Shown: positions 35,243 to 44,849, numbered from the stretch's first letter. The stretch: DNA of 64,000 bases from Limosilactobacillus caviae (GCF_014635905.1 NZ_BMDS01000002.1:248001-312000), one strand, 5' to 3'. Numbers and translations: made by a program. Notes: generated from the letters alone by a model not told the origin.

Positions 35243-36610
35243 GTGCAATTACCGGATAAATTTGTCACGAAATACAAAAAATTAATGGGGGCAGAAGCAA
35301 ATGAATTTTTAGCAGCTCTTAATCAGCCAAGTTATAGTGGCTTTCGCGAGAATCCCCTAAAGAACGGCCAACCGACATCAGCGATTAATCAATCTATTGG
35401 CAAAGTACCGTATGTTTCAACCGGTTACTATGGTCAAGTTAATGGTAAATCATTAGATCATGTTACTGGATGGGTTTATAGTCAAGAACCTTCTGCAATG
35501 TTTGTCGGGGAAGTAGTTGATCCGCAACCGGGGGACCGTGTTTTTGATTTGTGCGCTGCTCCTGGCGGCAAGACTACTCATTTGATTGGAAAAATGAATA
35601 ATGAAGGGTTACTAGTTGCAAATGAGATTTTTCCGAAGCGCGCTAAAATCTTAGCGGAGAATCTTGAAAGATGGGGAGCAAAAAATGCTGTTGTTACTAG
35701 TGAGAGCCCTGCTGATCTAGAAAAACAGTTTCCAAAATACTTTGACCGTATTCTTGTGGATGCTCCGTGTTCTGGAGAAGGAATGTTTAGGAAGGAACCA
35801 GCAGGAATTGAATATTGGTCGCCAGATTACCCAGCGGAATGTGCTAATCGCCAGCAAAAGATTTTAGCTTCAGCGATGAAAATGTTAAAGCCGGGCGGGG
35901 TACTTGTCTACTCTACCTGTACATTTGCTCCTGAAGAAGATGAGCAAAATATTTCATGGCTGCTTAATAATTATCCGCATTTAGAATTAATGGCAATAAA
36001 AAAGGCCGCCGGAATGGATGACGGTCGACCGGAGTGGGCTGATAATAATAGCGACCTAAAGAAGACAGTGCGACTATTTCCTCATCATATTAAAGGTGAA
36101 GGCCACTTTATTGCTAAATTGATTAATAAAACTCCAGCCGCAGTCCCAGAAAAGCATAAAAAGAAAAATAAGCGCAAAAAACAATCTATTGTAAGACCGG
36201 ATAAAACGCAGCTTAAGTTGTTTGAACAATTCCAGACGAAGGTATTTCCTAATTATCAACCTCATCAGCTAATTTTATTTGGCGATCAGTTATATGATTT
36301 GCCACTTGAGGAAGATAAAATGGCGGGATTAAATGTTTTACGTCCCGGTTTACATTTAGGAACTTTTAAGAAAAATCGGTTTGAACCATCTCTTGCGTGG
36401 GCCTTAGCTAGCCTCCCTGATGAAACAGAGCAGGTAATTGAACTCGATGAGGATCAATGGCGCCAGTATGTTCATGGAGATGTGATAAATATTGCTGATA
36501 ATCAGGCAAATGGATGGTATCTCTTAGTTTGCAACCGTCATTCTGCTGGCTTTGGGAAGCTAGTTAACGGGACTGTTAAGAACTTCTATCCAAAAGGTTT
36601 ACGATTCTAA
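35243..36610 (+). CDS. rsmF: RsmF-type rRNA cytosine-C5 methyltransferase
   Basis: A 455-residue NOL1/NOP2/Sun family enzyme. The SAM site is FDLCAAPGGKTTHL. The catalytic pair is DAPCSGEGMFRK and YSTCTF. A C-terminal RsmF-like RNA-binding extension follows a Lys-rich linker (PEKHKKKNKRKKQS). It methylates cytosine in 16S rRNA. The start is GTG 35243, with GAGGAG eight bases before it. An SPFH gene follows after 17 bases. Confidence 0.92.
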   Translation: MQLPDKFVTKYKKLMGAEANEFLAALNQPSYSGFRENPLKNGQPTSAINQSIGKVPYVSTGYYGQVNGKSLDHVTGWVYSQEPSAMFVGEVVDPQPGDRVFDLCAAPGGKTTHLIGKMNNEGLLVANEIFPKRAKILAENLERWGAKNAVVTSESPADLEKQFPKYFDRILVDAPCSGEGMFRKEPAGIEYWSPDYPAECANRQQKILASAMKMLKPGGVLVYSTCTFAPEEDEQNISWLLNNYPHLELMAIKKAAGMDDGRPEWADNNSDLKKTVRLFPHHIKGEGHFIAKLINKTPAAVPEKHKKKNKRKKQSIVRPDKTQLKLFEQFQTKVFPNYQPHQLILFGDQLYDLPLEEDKMAGLNVLRPGLHLGTFKKNRFEPSLAWALASLPDETEQVIELDEDQWRQYVHGDVINIADNQANGWYLLVCNRHSAGFGKLVNGTVKNFYPKGLRF

Positions 36611-36627
36611 GGGGGAGAAATAATAAA

Positions 36628-37494
36628 ATGAAAGAAAAAACTGCTGTTCACGTTAATGGTTATTTAGGACTCTTGTGTGCAATCCTTGTTGGTGCAGCGA
36701 GTCTTTGGCTTATTTTTGCTGGCTTTACTGGTAGTATGCCAGTGTTATTAACAATCGGCATCATTCTGCTGGTGGTTGTGATTCTCTTTAGTACATCACT
36801 GACTATTATCCAGCCTAATGAGGCCAAAGTACTAACCTTTTTTGGTAACTATATTGGAACCATTCGCGATGCCGGCTTATTTATGACAATTCCGTTTACG
36901 AATAAGGAGACGGTTTCTCTACGGGTCTGCAACTTTAATAGTCAAATTCTTAAAGTAAATGATTCAAAAGGAAACCCAATCGAAATTGCCGCCGTTATTG
37001 TATATAAAGTTGTTGATACGGCCAAGGCGCTTTTCTCGGTTGATGATTATGAACAATTCGTCCAAATTCAAAGTGAATCTGCTGTGCGACACGTTGCTAG
37101 TGAATATCCTTATGATAGCTTTGAAAATCAAGATGTTATTACTTTACGGGGGAACCCAACAGAGGTATCGGAAAGGTTAACTGCTGAACTTCAGGACCGC
37201 TTAAATGTTGCAGGCGTTAAAATTATCGAAACCCGATTAACGCACTTAGCCTATGCAACTGAAATAGCGAGTGCAATGCTTCAAAAACAACAGTCATCGG
37301 CGATCCTTTCAGCACGTAAAATTATTGTTGAAGGAGCTGTTTCAATTACTGAAGAAGCAATTAATCGTTTGAATAAGGAAGCCAACCTTAACTTAACCGA
37401 TGAACAGCGCCTTCAAATTATTAATAACATTATGGTAGCAATAATTAGTGAACGTGGAACGCAACCAGTAATCAACACAGGAAACCAAGGATAG
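36628..37494 (+). CDS. SPFH/band 7 domain membrane protein
   Basis: A 288-residue protein. Two adjacent N-terminal membrane helices (13-58) are followed by an SPFH domain (SLTIIQPNEAKVLTFFGNYIGTIRDAG onwards) and a helical C-terminus rich in Ala and Glu (TEIASAMLQKQQSSAILSARKIIVEGA). Relatives form membrane microdomain scaffolds. It probably shares a transcript with rsmF. The small DNA-binding protein often found after this gene in lactobacilli is not seen; only a short degenerate stretch precedes the terminator. Confidence 0.9.
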   Translation: MKEKTAVHVNGYLGLLCAILVGAASLWLIFAGFTGSMPVLLTIGIILLVVVILFSTSLTIIQPNEAKVLTFFGNYIGTIRDAGLFMTIPFTNKETVSLRVCNFNSQILKVNDSKGNPIEIAAVIVYKVVDTAKALFSVDDYEQFVQIQSESAVRHVASEYPYDSFENQDVITLRGNPTEVSERLTAELQDRLNVAGVKIIETRLTHLAYATEIASAMLQKQQSSAILSARKIIVEGAVSITEEAINRLNKEANLNLTDEQRLQIINNIMVAIISERGTQPVINTGNQG

Positions 37495-37580
37495 ATGATA
37501 TGTTTAACGATTCTAATGGCTGAACAGGTATAGCTGATGGAATGACTAAAGCCGGATTATTAAATTATCTTTGGAAATAA

Positions 37581-37615
37581 TGAACGGAGACCACTAAAAT
37601 CATAGTAGCCTCCGT
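37581..37615 (+). terminator. Terminator after the SPFH gene
   Basis: AACGGAGACCACTA pairs imperfectly with TAGTAGCCTCCGTT, followed by TATTATTTTT. Confidence 0.6.
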
Positions 37616-37634
37616 TTATTATTTTTAAATATAA

Positions 37635-38513
37635 CTATTTATTTTCTTCAACTAGTTGTTTTGCTAGGGCGAAGTTACCGAGGGTTGCTGAACCGTTTCC
37701 AGGAACCGAGGGATTGACAATATATTCGTCAAGCGGGCCAACTGGAAGATAGTCATTCCATAACATTGCAAACTGTTTACGAACACGCTCTAAGAATGCT
37801 GGACGAGAAACGCTTCCACCGAAAATAATCTTTTGCGGACGTAAAATTGCTGTAATCTGAACAGCGGCTTGAGCAACATAGTAAGCCATGATATCCCAAA
37901 CCGGGTGATTATCCGGGACATCTTCACCGCTGATCCCCAGTCGTGCTTTGAATGTTGGACCAGATACTAAGCCTTCTAGGCAATCATGATGGTAAGGACA
38001 AATCCCAGTAAAGTTCATATCTGCAGGGTGACGTTGAAGGCGTACATGACCCATTTCAGGAGTGCTTATTCCGCCAATAAAATGACCGTTTTGGATTGCG
38101 CCAGCGCCAACACCGGTTCCTAAAGTGTAGTAAACAAGTGCCGGATTATCAAACTTGTTTCTTAAATTAACATATTCGCCGTATACTGAACCGTTAACGT
38201 CCGTTGTCCAGTAGATTGGGATATCAAGGGCATCTGTCATTATTCCAACAAAATTGCAATTTTGCCATTTGACCTTAGGCGTATCCGTGATATAGCCATA
38301 CTTCTCACTAGCCGGGTTCGTATCGATTGGCCCAAAACTAGCAATTGAAAGGGCGGCTAAATCTGGATACTGCTTAAAGAACTCGATACAGGCACCTAAC
38401 GTTTCTTCAGGGGTAGTGGTAGGAATAATCTTTTTATCAATTTCGTTAAACTTTTCGTCACCAACAGCACATACAAATTTAGTACCGCCAGCTTCTATAC
38501 TTCCTAATAGCAT
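37635..38513 (-). CDS. scrK: ROK-family fructokinase
   Basis: A 292-residue sugar kinase. N-terminal GSIEAGGTKFVCAVG is the phosphate-binding motif, then SFGPID and YTLGTGVGAGAI. PEMGHVRLQRHPAD is followed by the zinc-binding GICPYHHDCLEGL typical of bacterial fructokinases. It phosphorylates fructose to fructose-6-phosphate. TGAGGTT precedes ATG 38513. A LacI-type operator and a cre-like site lie upstream, linking it to the galactoside locus. Confidence 0.92.
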   Translation of the reverse strand: MLLGSIEAGGTKFVCAVGDEKFNEIDKKIIPTTTPEETLGACIEFFKQYPDLAALSIASFGPIDTNPASEKYGYITDTPKVKWQNCNFVGIMTDALDIPIYWTTDVNGSVYGEYVNLRNKFDNPALVYYTLGTGVGAGAIQNGHFIGGISTPEMGHVRLQRHPADMNFTGICPYHHDCLEGLVSGPTFKARLGISGEDVPDNHPVWDIMAYYVAQAAVQITAILRPQKIIFGGSVSRPAFLERVRKQFAMLWNDYLPVGPLDEYIVNPSVPGNGSATLGNFALAKQLVEENK

Positions 38514-38536
38514 AATTAAAACCTCATTTAATTTAA

Positions 38537-38550
38537 AGTGAACGTTTATC
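38537..38550. promoter_or_regulatory. LacI-family operator-like site at scrK
   Basis: The sequence ending AACGTTTATC matches the perfect palindrome at 39766-39779 in 11 of 14 bases. It lies just upstream of the scrK start. Confidence 0.45.
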
Positions 38551-38581
38551 AGATTGATAACTATGTTTGAGTATAAACCTT

Positions 38582-38595
38582 AGAAAGCGGTATCA
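38582..38595. promoter_or_regulatory. cre-like site (CcpA) upstream of scrK
   Basis: AGAAAGCGGTATCA matches 13 of 14 positions of the catabolite-responsive consensus TGWAANCGNTNWCA. It lies 69 bases ahead of scrK. Confidence 0.55.
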
Positions 38596-38635
38596 CAAGA
38601 ACAATTATTAGCTTTTTGTGTATAAAACGTTTCAC

Positions 38636-39649
38636 CTAGTTAATTAATTTTGAACTTTCCCGCCATGTAATCTTAGCAGGGAGGTTAATATGAATCGGTA
38701 CTTCATCAGTATTGATAATTCGCTGAACTAGTCGTCTTACGGCTAATTGACCCATTGCTACGCTAGACGGGTTAATGGATGAAAGCGACGGGGTCATATA
38801 TGCGGCAATTTCCGAATCATTATAACTAATAACGTGAATATCTTGTGGAACAGTAAGTCCATACTGCTTAATTGCACGGTATGCGCCAACTGCTAACTGA
38901 TCACTAGCAATTAAAACTAATTGTAAATGATTTTTAAGAAGGCGATTCATCCCTTCAAAGCCATCTTTGGGAGTCCAGCCCTTAATTACTAAATTAGGGG
39001 TTAACTGATGAGCCTTCATCCACATCAAGTAAGCTTTTGCACGGATATCTTGGTAACTGTCAGGTACGATTCCAGTTAAGGACATTGGCTGAATATTACC
39101 GCCAAGGAAGCCGATATCAGTAATTTTATTTTTAAGAAAATGATCTAAGATGGCTTGGGTTTCTTCAAAGTACGAGTTGCGAATAATGTCATACTGTGAA
39201 AAATAACGGGTCTCATCAATCAAAATAAGGCGGGGATTATTCTGATAAAGTTCTGCGTAAAATTCTTCAGTGAATACACCTGCCACAATGATTCCGTCAT
39301 ATTTTTTTACGTCAGCAAACTGAAAACCTTTATTAGGAAAACGAATAAAGCCTTTAACTTGAATGCCTTCTTTAGATGCTTCCTGAATTATCCCATCATG
39401 AACTTGAATAAAATATGGATCATGAGCTTCATTTTCAAGGGAATGGGTAGTAATAACTAAAAGCGAAAGAGATTTTGGACGGTTGACGGTCTTATTCGCG
39501 TGTGGCTGATAGTTATATTTTTCAACAATCCTTTTAATCCGCTTTTTAGTTTGATCACTAACTGAGAAAGACGGATCGTTATTTAAGACTCGTGAAACAG
39601 TTGCTGGAGAGACGCCAGCTTCTTGGGCAATTTTTCTAATACCAATCAT
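38636..39649 (-). CDS. LacI/GalR-family transcriptional regulator
   Basis: A 337-residue repressor. The N-terminal helix-turn-helix and hinge (IRKIAQEAGVSPATVSRVLNND) are followed by a periplasmic-binding-protein-like sensor domain (LVLIASDQLAVGAYRAIKQYGLTVPQDIHVISYND). It lies between scrK and the divergent alpha-galactosidase and probably controls both, and itself, through the AAACGTTT-cored palindromes nearby; the inducer is inferred to be a galactoside or its product. ATG 39649 has GAGGTGA just before it; the longer open frame runs across the operators and is rejected. Confidence 0.92.
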   Translation of the reverse strand: MIGIRKIAQEAGVSPATVSRVLNNDPSFSVSDQTKKRIKRIVEKYNYQPHANKTVNRPKSLSLLVITTHSLENEAHDPYFIQVHDGIIQEASKEGIQVKGFIRFPNKGFQFADVKKYDGIIVAGVFTEEFYAELYQNNPRLILIDETRYFSQYDIIRNSYFEETQAILDHFLKNKITDIGFLGGNIQPMSLTGIVPDSYQDIRAKAYLMWMKAHQLTPNLVIKGWTPKDGFEGMNRLLKNHLQLVLIASDQLAVGAYRAIKQYGLTVPQDIHVISYNDSEIAAYMTPSLSSINPSSVAMGQLAVRRLVQRIINTDEVPIHINLPAKITWRESSKLIN

Positions 39650-39693
39650 ATGCTCACCTCTACTATAATTACCATCTAGCATACCACATTTTA

Positions 39694-39705
39694 GTAAACG
39701 TTTAG
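39694..39705. promoter_or_regulatory. LacI-family operator-like site 2
   Basis: GTAAACGTTTAG with the palindromic core AAACGTTT. Its centre is 73 bases from that of the site at 39766-39779, close to seven helical turns. Confidence 0.5.
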
Positions 39706-39742
39706 TAAGCCGTAATAGCGCCTTATCTAACTTTTGACAGTG

Positions 39743-39757
39743 ATGAAAGCGCTTGAC
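39743..39757. promoter_or_regulatory. Possible cre site at the alpha-galactosidase promoter
   Basis: TGAAAGCGCTTGAC agrees with the cre consensus in 11 of 14 positions and overlaps the -35 box. The 12-mer GAAAGCGCTTGA also occurs upstream of sufC (26163-26174). Confidence 0.35.
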
Positions 39758-39786
39758 TGAATTTAGATAAACGTTTATCATATAAT
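39753..39786 (+). promoter_or_regulatory. Alpha-galactosidase promoter with operator
   Basis: -35 TTGACT (39753-39758) and -10 TATCAT (39776-39781) are 17 bases apart; a TATAAT at 39781-39786 is an alternative -10. The perfect 14-base palindrome GATAAACGTTTATC (39766-39779) sits across spacer and -10, so a bound repressor would block RNA polymerase. Confidence 0.6.
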
Positions 39787-39811
39787 CGATTTAAGAAAGG
39801 GGTCACTAGCA

Positions 39812-42001
39812 ATGATTACATTTGATGAAAAACAACGTGTATTTCACTTGAAAAACAAGACCATTTCATATTTATTTTCGATTGAAGAGGGAAATCTTCT
39901 TAGTCACCTTTACTTTGGACCAGTAATCCGAAATTACCATGGTGAGCGAAAGTATCCTCGAGTAGATCGTGGCTTTTCTGGTAATTTACCGGAATCAATG
40001 GATAGAACCTATTCTAAGGATGACTTATTACAAGAATACTCCGGTAACAATACAGGGGACTATCGTGTACCAGCAATTGTTATTAAAGCAGAAAACGGAT
40101 CACGATTAACAGATTTTCGCTACCAATCATATAAGATTATCCCTGGTAAGCCTAAATTAGCTGGACTACCGGCCTCCTATGTCAAAAGCGATGATGAAGC
40201 TGAAACATTAGAGGTCACCTTAGTTGATAACACAATTGGAGCACAACTCGTCCTTTCATATACTATCTATAACGAGCGACCGGTTATAACAAGGAATGCG
40301 CGCTTGGTTAATAATAGTAATCAAAAATTGCAAATTGAAAAGATAGCTTCAATGCAATTAGACTTAACTAAGCATGATTATGATGTTATCTCAGTGCCTG
40401 GTCAATATGCACTTGAACGGCAACCGGAACGGCAAGAATTACGGCGCGGAATCACTGAATTTTCTAGTCGTCGTAATTCCAGCTCGCACCATATGAATCC
40501 ATTTGTAGCATTAGTTGATAAGAATACAACTGAATTCACAGGAGATGCAATGGGGGTTCTGCTTGTTTATTCCGGTAACCATCAATTTACTCTTGAAAAA
40601 GATCAAATTGACCAAATCCGTTTGCTAACAGGAATTAATGATTACGATTTTGAATGGGTTCTTCAACCAGGAGAAAGTTTCCAAACGCCAGAAGCAATCA
40701 TGGGCTTTAGCCAGCAGGGGCTGAATGGAATGTCGCATGTCTTCCATAGCTTGCTCCGTGACCGGGTTGCTCGTGGGAAGTACCAATATGCGGATCGTCC
40801 GATTGTAATTAATAACTGGGAAGCAACATTCTTTGATTTTGATGATGAAAAGCTTGACCAAATTATTGATGAAGCAAAGCCGCTAGGAATTGAAATGTTT
40901 GTATTGGACGATGGGTGGTTTGGCCATCGTAATGATGATAATTCTTCCCTTGGCGACTGGTTTGTTAATCAACAAAAGCTTACTGGGGGACTAAAGCGGG
41001 TTGCAGATCGAACTCATAAGAGCGGTATGAAGTTCGGGCTGTGGTTTGAACCAGAGATGATTTCAGTTGACTCTGAACTTTATAAAGAACATCCCGATTA
41101 TGCCTTGCATGAGCCTAATCGTGGCATGACCCTTTCGCGAAATCAGTTAGTTTTAGATTTTAGCCGGAAAGAAGTAGTTGATAACATCTTTAATCAGATG
41201 TGCTTAATTTTAGATAAGGTGCCGCTTGATTACATTAAGTGGGACTTTAACCGAAACTTAACAGAGGTCTTTTCTAGTGCAGCTGACCCTGAACATCAAG
41301 GCGAGATTAGTCACCGCTATATTTTAGGGCTATATGACCTTATGGAACGTTTGGTAACCCGCTATCCTAATATTTTATTTGAAGGCTGTTCAGGCGGTGG
41401 TGGACGGTTTGATGCCGGAATCCTATACTACATGCCGCAAAGTTGGCCTTCTGATGATACGGATGCGGTAGAACGGTTGAAAATTCAATATGGGACATCC
41501 TTAACTTACCCAATTTCTTCAATGACTGCCCATGTTTCTGTGTCGCCTAATCAGCAAACTGGCCGTTCCACAAGCTTTAAGATGCGGGGCGATGTTGCAA
41601 TGAGTGGTGTTTTTGGTTATGAATTAGATTTAGCAGACTTAACTGATGAAGACCGCCAAATGGTAAAGGAACAGATTAAATTTTATAAAGCTCACCGTCA
41701 TCTAATTCAATACGGAGATTTCATTCGCCTTGAAAGCCCGTTTGACAGCAATACGGTTGCTTGGGAGTTTGTAAGTCCAGATAAGTCTGAAGCATTATTA
41801 TTTATGTTTAAACAATTACACACAAATCGTTTTGAGATAAATAATACTAAAATGGCTGGACTTGATCCGACAATTGATTACCATGACGAAATGACGGATA
41901 AAACTTATGGCGGGGATGAATTAATGAACGTTGGTTTATTCCGTGACCCAACTCACACAGGAGATTTCCTATCCGAAGTACATTATTTCAAAGGTAAGTA
42001 G
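39812..42001 (+). CDS. melA: GH36 alpha-galactosidase
   Basis: A 729-residue glycoside hydrolase family 36 enzyme. It has an N-terminal beta-sandwich, then the catalytic barrel with VLDDGWFGHRND, KFGLWFEPEMIS, YIKWDFNRN (nucleophile Asp478) and SWPSDDTDAVERL (acid/base Asp548), then a C-terminal beta-domain. The two catalytic positions equal those known for the Geobacillus enzyme AgaA. It removes terminal alpha-galactose from melibiose, raffinose and stachyose. There is no signal peptide, so it is cytoplasmic. No sugar transporter gene is in the window. Also named aga or rafA in other species. Confidence 0.95.
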   Translation: MITFDEKQRVFHLKNKTISYLFSIEEGNLLSHLYFGPVIRNYHGERKYPRVDRGFSGNLPESMDRTYSKDDLLQEYSGNNTGDYRVPAIVIKAENGSRLTDFRYQSYKIIPGKPKLAGLPASYVKSDDEAETLEVTLVDNTIGAQLVLSYTIYNERPVITRNARLVNNSNQKLQIEKIASMQLDLTKHDYDVISVPGQYALERQPERQELRRGITEFSSRRNSSSHHMNPFVALVDKNTTEFTGDAMGVLLVYSGNHQFTLEKDQIDQIRLLTGINDYDFEWVLQPGESFQTPEAIMGFSQQGLNGMSHVFHSLLRDRVARGKYQYADRPIVINNWEATFFDFDDEKLDQIIDEAKPLGIEMFVLDDGWFGHRNDDNSSLGDWFVNQQKLTGGLKRVADRTHKSGMKFGLWFEPEMISVDSELYKEHPDYALHEPNRGMTLSRNQLVLDFSRKEVVDNIFNQMCLILDKVPLDYIKWDFNRNLTEVFSSAADPEHQGEISHRYILGLYDLMERLVTRYPNILFEGCSGGGGRFDAGILYYMPQSWPSDDTDAVERLKIQYGTSLTYPISSMTAHVSVSPNQQTGRSTSFKMRGDVAMSGVFGYELDLADLTDEDRQMVKEQIKFYKAHRHLIQYGDFIRLESPFDSNTVAWEFVSPDKSEALLFMFKQLHTNRFEINNTKMAGLDPTIDYHDEMTDKTYGGDELMNVGLFRDPTHTGDFLSEVHYFKGK

Positions 42002-42027
42002 GTTTAACTGCTTTTAAAAATTAAAGA

Positions 42028-42074
42028 GAGCGTGAAGACGAGCCATTTGCGGGTTCGTCTTCACGCTCCTTTTA
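42028..42074. terminator. Strong terminator after alpha-galactosidase
   Basis: GAGCGTGAAGACGAGCC (42028-42044) pairs with the sequence at 42052-42068 over 17 bases with one G-U, followed by TTTT. Confidence 0.9.
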
Positions 42075-42087
42075 GTTCTTTAAGTTA

Positions 42088-42564
42088 CTATTTTTTAGCT
42101 TTAATTAACGCATCAATTGTCCACATCCAGATTGCGTGACCCAAAAACTCAGAAATATGTTCTTCTAATGGTTGGTCCTTTGGTGATGGAACGGTTCCCA
42201 TCATTGGCATTAATTTAAGATGGAAGAAATCCCAAACTGCAATACCAAATGGGACTCCATTGCCCTTTTTAATCCATGGTGCTAATTGACCGCCGACACT
42301 ATAAATAACACCAAAGCCAGCAGAAAAGCTAAAGTGAACTAGGTAGCTCACCCATGGTAATTGTTGTCCTGAATAGGTATAAGTGGCATGGGTTATTCTA
42401 GCTGGTACACCAAATTGTTCGAGTAATTTTTGTGGCGGGTTTGTTTGGTTACGTTCTGGCGTACGAGGGGGAAGAATATTCTCCCATCCTAACTTAACTA
42501 AACCAGCAACTAAACCAGCTGTCACACCGATACCGATTGACTTACCCCAATTAATTTTATTCAT
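42088..42564 (-). CDS. YagU family membrane protein (DUF1440)
   Basis: A 158-residue inner-membrane protein. GITAGL-like first helix (GIGVTAGLVAGLVKLGWENILPPRTPERN) and later HFSFSAGFGVIYS and FGIAVWDFFHLKLMPMMG match YagU. Function unclear; in enterobacteria it is linked to acid resistance. ATG 42564 is taken because GGTGAT is placed four bases before it; ATG 42576 is possible. Confidence 0.85.
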   Translation of the reverse strand: MNKINWGKSIGIGVTAGLVAGLVKLGWENILPPRTPERNQTNPPQKLLEQFGVPARITHATYTYSGQQLPWVSYLVHFSFSAGFGVIYSVGGQLAPWIKKGNGVPFGIAVWDFFHLKLMPMMGTVPSPKDQPLEEHISEFLGHAIWMWTIDALIKAKK

Positions 42565-42636
42565 ATTAATCACCATCCCAAATATGAGTTATCAAATTAA
42601 TTGTACCAATCTAGATTATAAATTCAATTAATTGAG

Positions 42637-43680
42637 CTAGCGTAGGTGTCTTTGCCGTGCATAGGATAACAAATCTGTTCCTAAAACATATTCAACGCGT
42701 GACAATTCAGTGAAGGATGTACAACCAAGGAGCGCTAATGAACGCTTTACGATTACTTGCCATTCCTCTAATGTTTGATCAAGGGCATCATATCCTTCAC
42801 GTTGTAAGATGTTTAGGAAGTAACCAGCAACACCGACTGCGCGGGCACCAAGTACACCGGCTTTAATAACGTCAAGGGGGGAAGTTATTCCTCCAGAAGC
42901 AATAATCTCTGTTTTGCCCCGCCGAATAGAGTGTGCTTCTAGTAAGGATTCAGGAGTGGTTTGACCCCAATTAAGAAGACTATCGAAATTGATATTATGA
43001 TTACGTCGATTTTCAATTGCAGCAAAGTTAGTGCCGCCACGACCACTAACATTAATTAGGTGAACGTCATGGGTTTGCAATTTAGCAATTGTAGTTTTGC
43101 TCATTCCAAAACCAACTTCTTTAACAATCACTGGAATATCAAGTTCATTCACTAGAAATTGAATGTTATCAAGCCAGTTAAAATCTCGGTCTCCTTCAGG
43201 CATGATTAGCTCTTGAGCAGCGTTAATATGAAGCTCAAGTGCGTTTGCCTTTAGAAGTGATATTGCCGCTTGCGCTTGGTCAAGACTAGTACTGGCACTT
43301 AAATTAGCAAAAATAATACCATCTGGATTCTCTTCTCTGATTACTTCAAATGAAGAAAACGCTTGAGGATCTTTATTAATAATGCTTAATGAACCGGTAG
43401 CCATTGCGAGATGGTGTTTATGTGCTAATTGAGCAAGCTGACGATTGATCTTAAGTGCTTGATCACTTCCGCCTGTCATTGCTTCAATATAAAATGGATT
43501 TTCAATTTCGAGATTATCAGCCAATTCGACATGGAGATCAACATCATCGGTGGTCATTTCAGGCAAACTATCATGAATTAAGCGCACTTGGTCAAAATAA
43601 TGTTGCTGGTGAACTTGGTCATAGTATTTAGCTGCCAAGGAAAGATGTTCATTTTTACGCTGGGCATGACGTGATTCCAT
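42637..43680 (-). CDS. fni: Type 2 isopentenyl-diphosphate delta-isomerase
   Basis: A 347-residue FMN-dependent enzyme that interconverts IPP and DMAPP. N-terminal RKNEHLSLA, PFYIEAMTGGS, the middle VSGRGGTNFAAIEN and the flavin-phosphate part ASGGITSPLDVIKAGVLGARAVGVAG are present. Two ATG codons stand in tandem; the second, six bases after AAGGAGG, is preferred. It is the last gene of mvk-mvaD-mvaK2-fni. Confidence 0.95.
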   Translation of the reverse strand: MESRHAQRKNEHLSLAAKYYDQVHQQHYFDQVRLIHDSLPEMTTDDVDLHVELADNLEIENPFYIEAMTGGSDQALKINRQLAQLAHKHHLAMATGSLSIINKDPQAFSSFEVIREENPDGIIFANLSASTSLDQAQAAISLLKANALELHINAAQELIMPEGDRDFNWLDNIQFLVNELDIPVIVKEVGFGMSKTTIAKLQTHDVHLINVSGRGGTNFAAIENRRNHNINFDSLLNWGQTTPESLLEAHSIRRGKTEIIASGGITSPLDVIKAGVLGARAVGVAGYFLNILQREGYDALDQTLEEWQVIVKRSLALLGCTSFTELSRVEYVLGTDLLSYARQRHLR

Positions 43681-43697
43681 CATGGTCCTCCTTTAAG

Positions 43698-44822
43698 TTA
43701 TTTAATATATGAAAGATGATTTTTAACGGATGTCTTAAGGCTTTTAGCACTATCAATAAAATGAACTGAAAGAGGAAGCTGCTCAATATGGTTCTTAGTC
43801 CAGCTCTTCAAAACATTTCCAAAATTTGAATTACTATCAATTGCGACAATTCCGCAATCACCACCGCCAGCACCAGAAGTTTTTGCTGCGCCACCAAAGG
43901 ATTCCGCAATTTGACAAAGCTTTGCCAATGCTTCTGTTTCAATATTTACTCCTGAGTTAGTGCCAAGCTGTTTTAACAGGTCGCGATTATAACGAATTTC
44001 GTTTTTGATCGCCTCAAGGTCTTGCTGATGAAAACCGTCAACCATTCGTTGGATACAAGACTTACTCTTCTCAAGAAAACGCTGGTATTCACTTTGACGA
44101 CGGGCCTTAAAGAGTGAAATCTTATCAACTAGTTGGGAAGTGGAAGCTGGTTTCCCAGTCCACCCAATTAATAGTTCTAGATTTTTAGGCGCCTTTAACG
44201 ATTCAATATCAAGGTCAGGCCAGGGTAGGTCAATAATTGTTTTTAAATCTAAATACTTACGTTGTTGTGCTAACCATTGACGGTCAAATGAATGATAAGA
44301 AATCCATCCGCCATATACGGAAGCAGCTACATCACCAAGTGAACCGTTACCTTGAACTTCAAAGTGGGCGATTGCCGCTAATTTAAAAATCTGGTCCTTA
44401 TTAACTGGCAGGTTATAGAAGTGGCAAAGGGCCTTAACGGTTGCTACCGTAACAGCTGCTGAAGATCCTAAACCATATTTTCTGCCATTAGCGCTGTCAA
44501 GCTGACTATCGATGTGAATATTAAAAATTCGCAAATCACGGCTAAAAGTTCGTGCATATTCTTCTGTTACTTTAATCGCTGAAAGAATATAGGAAAATGG
44601 GTTATCACGCTTGTCAACAACCATTTGATCACCGCGTCTCCGCCATGAAAGCTGATCATTATTATATTGGCGGCTGATAATTTGGCCGACTTCCTCAGCA
44701 CTTTCTTCAATAGTACAAGTAACGAATTGATCTAATGCAACTAAAATAGCCGGATAACCATTTTCAACAACGGCATATTCACCGGCAATATACAATTTAC
44801 CTGGTGCTTTTTCAGTAATCAA
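43698..44822 (-). CDS. mvaK2: Phosphomevalonate kinase
   Basis: A 374-residue GHMP kinase. N-terminal APGKLYIAGEYAVVENGYPAIL, the ATP loop YGLGSSAAVTVATVKAL and the C-terminal KTSGAGGGDCGIVAID are its three motifs. It adds the second phosphate in the mevalonate pathway. The start is the rare codon TTG 44822, with AAGGGGAC upstream; the protein begins directly at the first strand, as usual. Confidence 0.94.
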   Translation of the reverse strand: MITEKAPGKLYIAGEYAVVENGYPAILVALDQFVTCTIEESAEEVGQIISRQYNNDQLSWRRRGDQMVVDKRDNPFSYILSAIKVTEEYARTFSRDLRIFNIHIDSQLDSANGRKYGLGSSAAVTVATVKALCHFYNLPVNKDQIFKLAAIAHFEVQGNGSLGDVAASVYGGWISYHSFDRQWLAQQRKYLDLKTIIDLPWPDLDIESLKAPKNLELLIGWTGKPASTSQLVDKISLFKARRQSEYQRFLEKSKSCIQRMVDGFHQQDLEAIKNEIRYNRDLLKQLGTNSGVNIETEALAKLCQIAESFGGAAKTSGAGGGDCGIVAIDSNSNFGNVLKSWTKNHIEQLPLSVHFIDSAKSLKTSVKNHLSYIK

Positions 44823-44849
44823 AATTTAAAGTCCCCTTATCATTAAATT

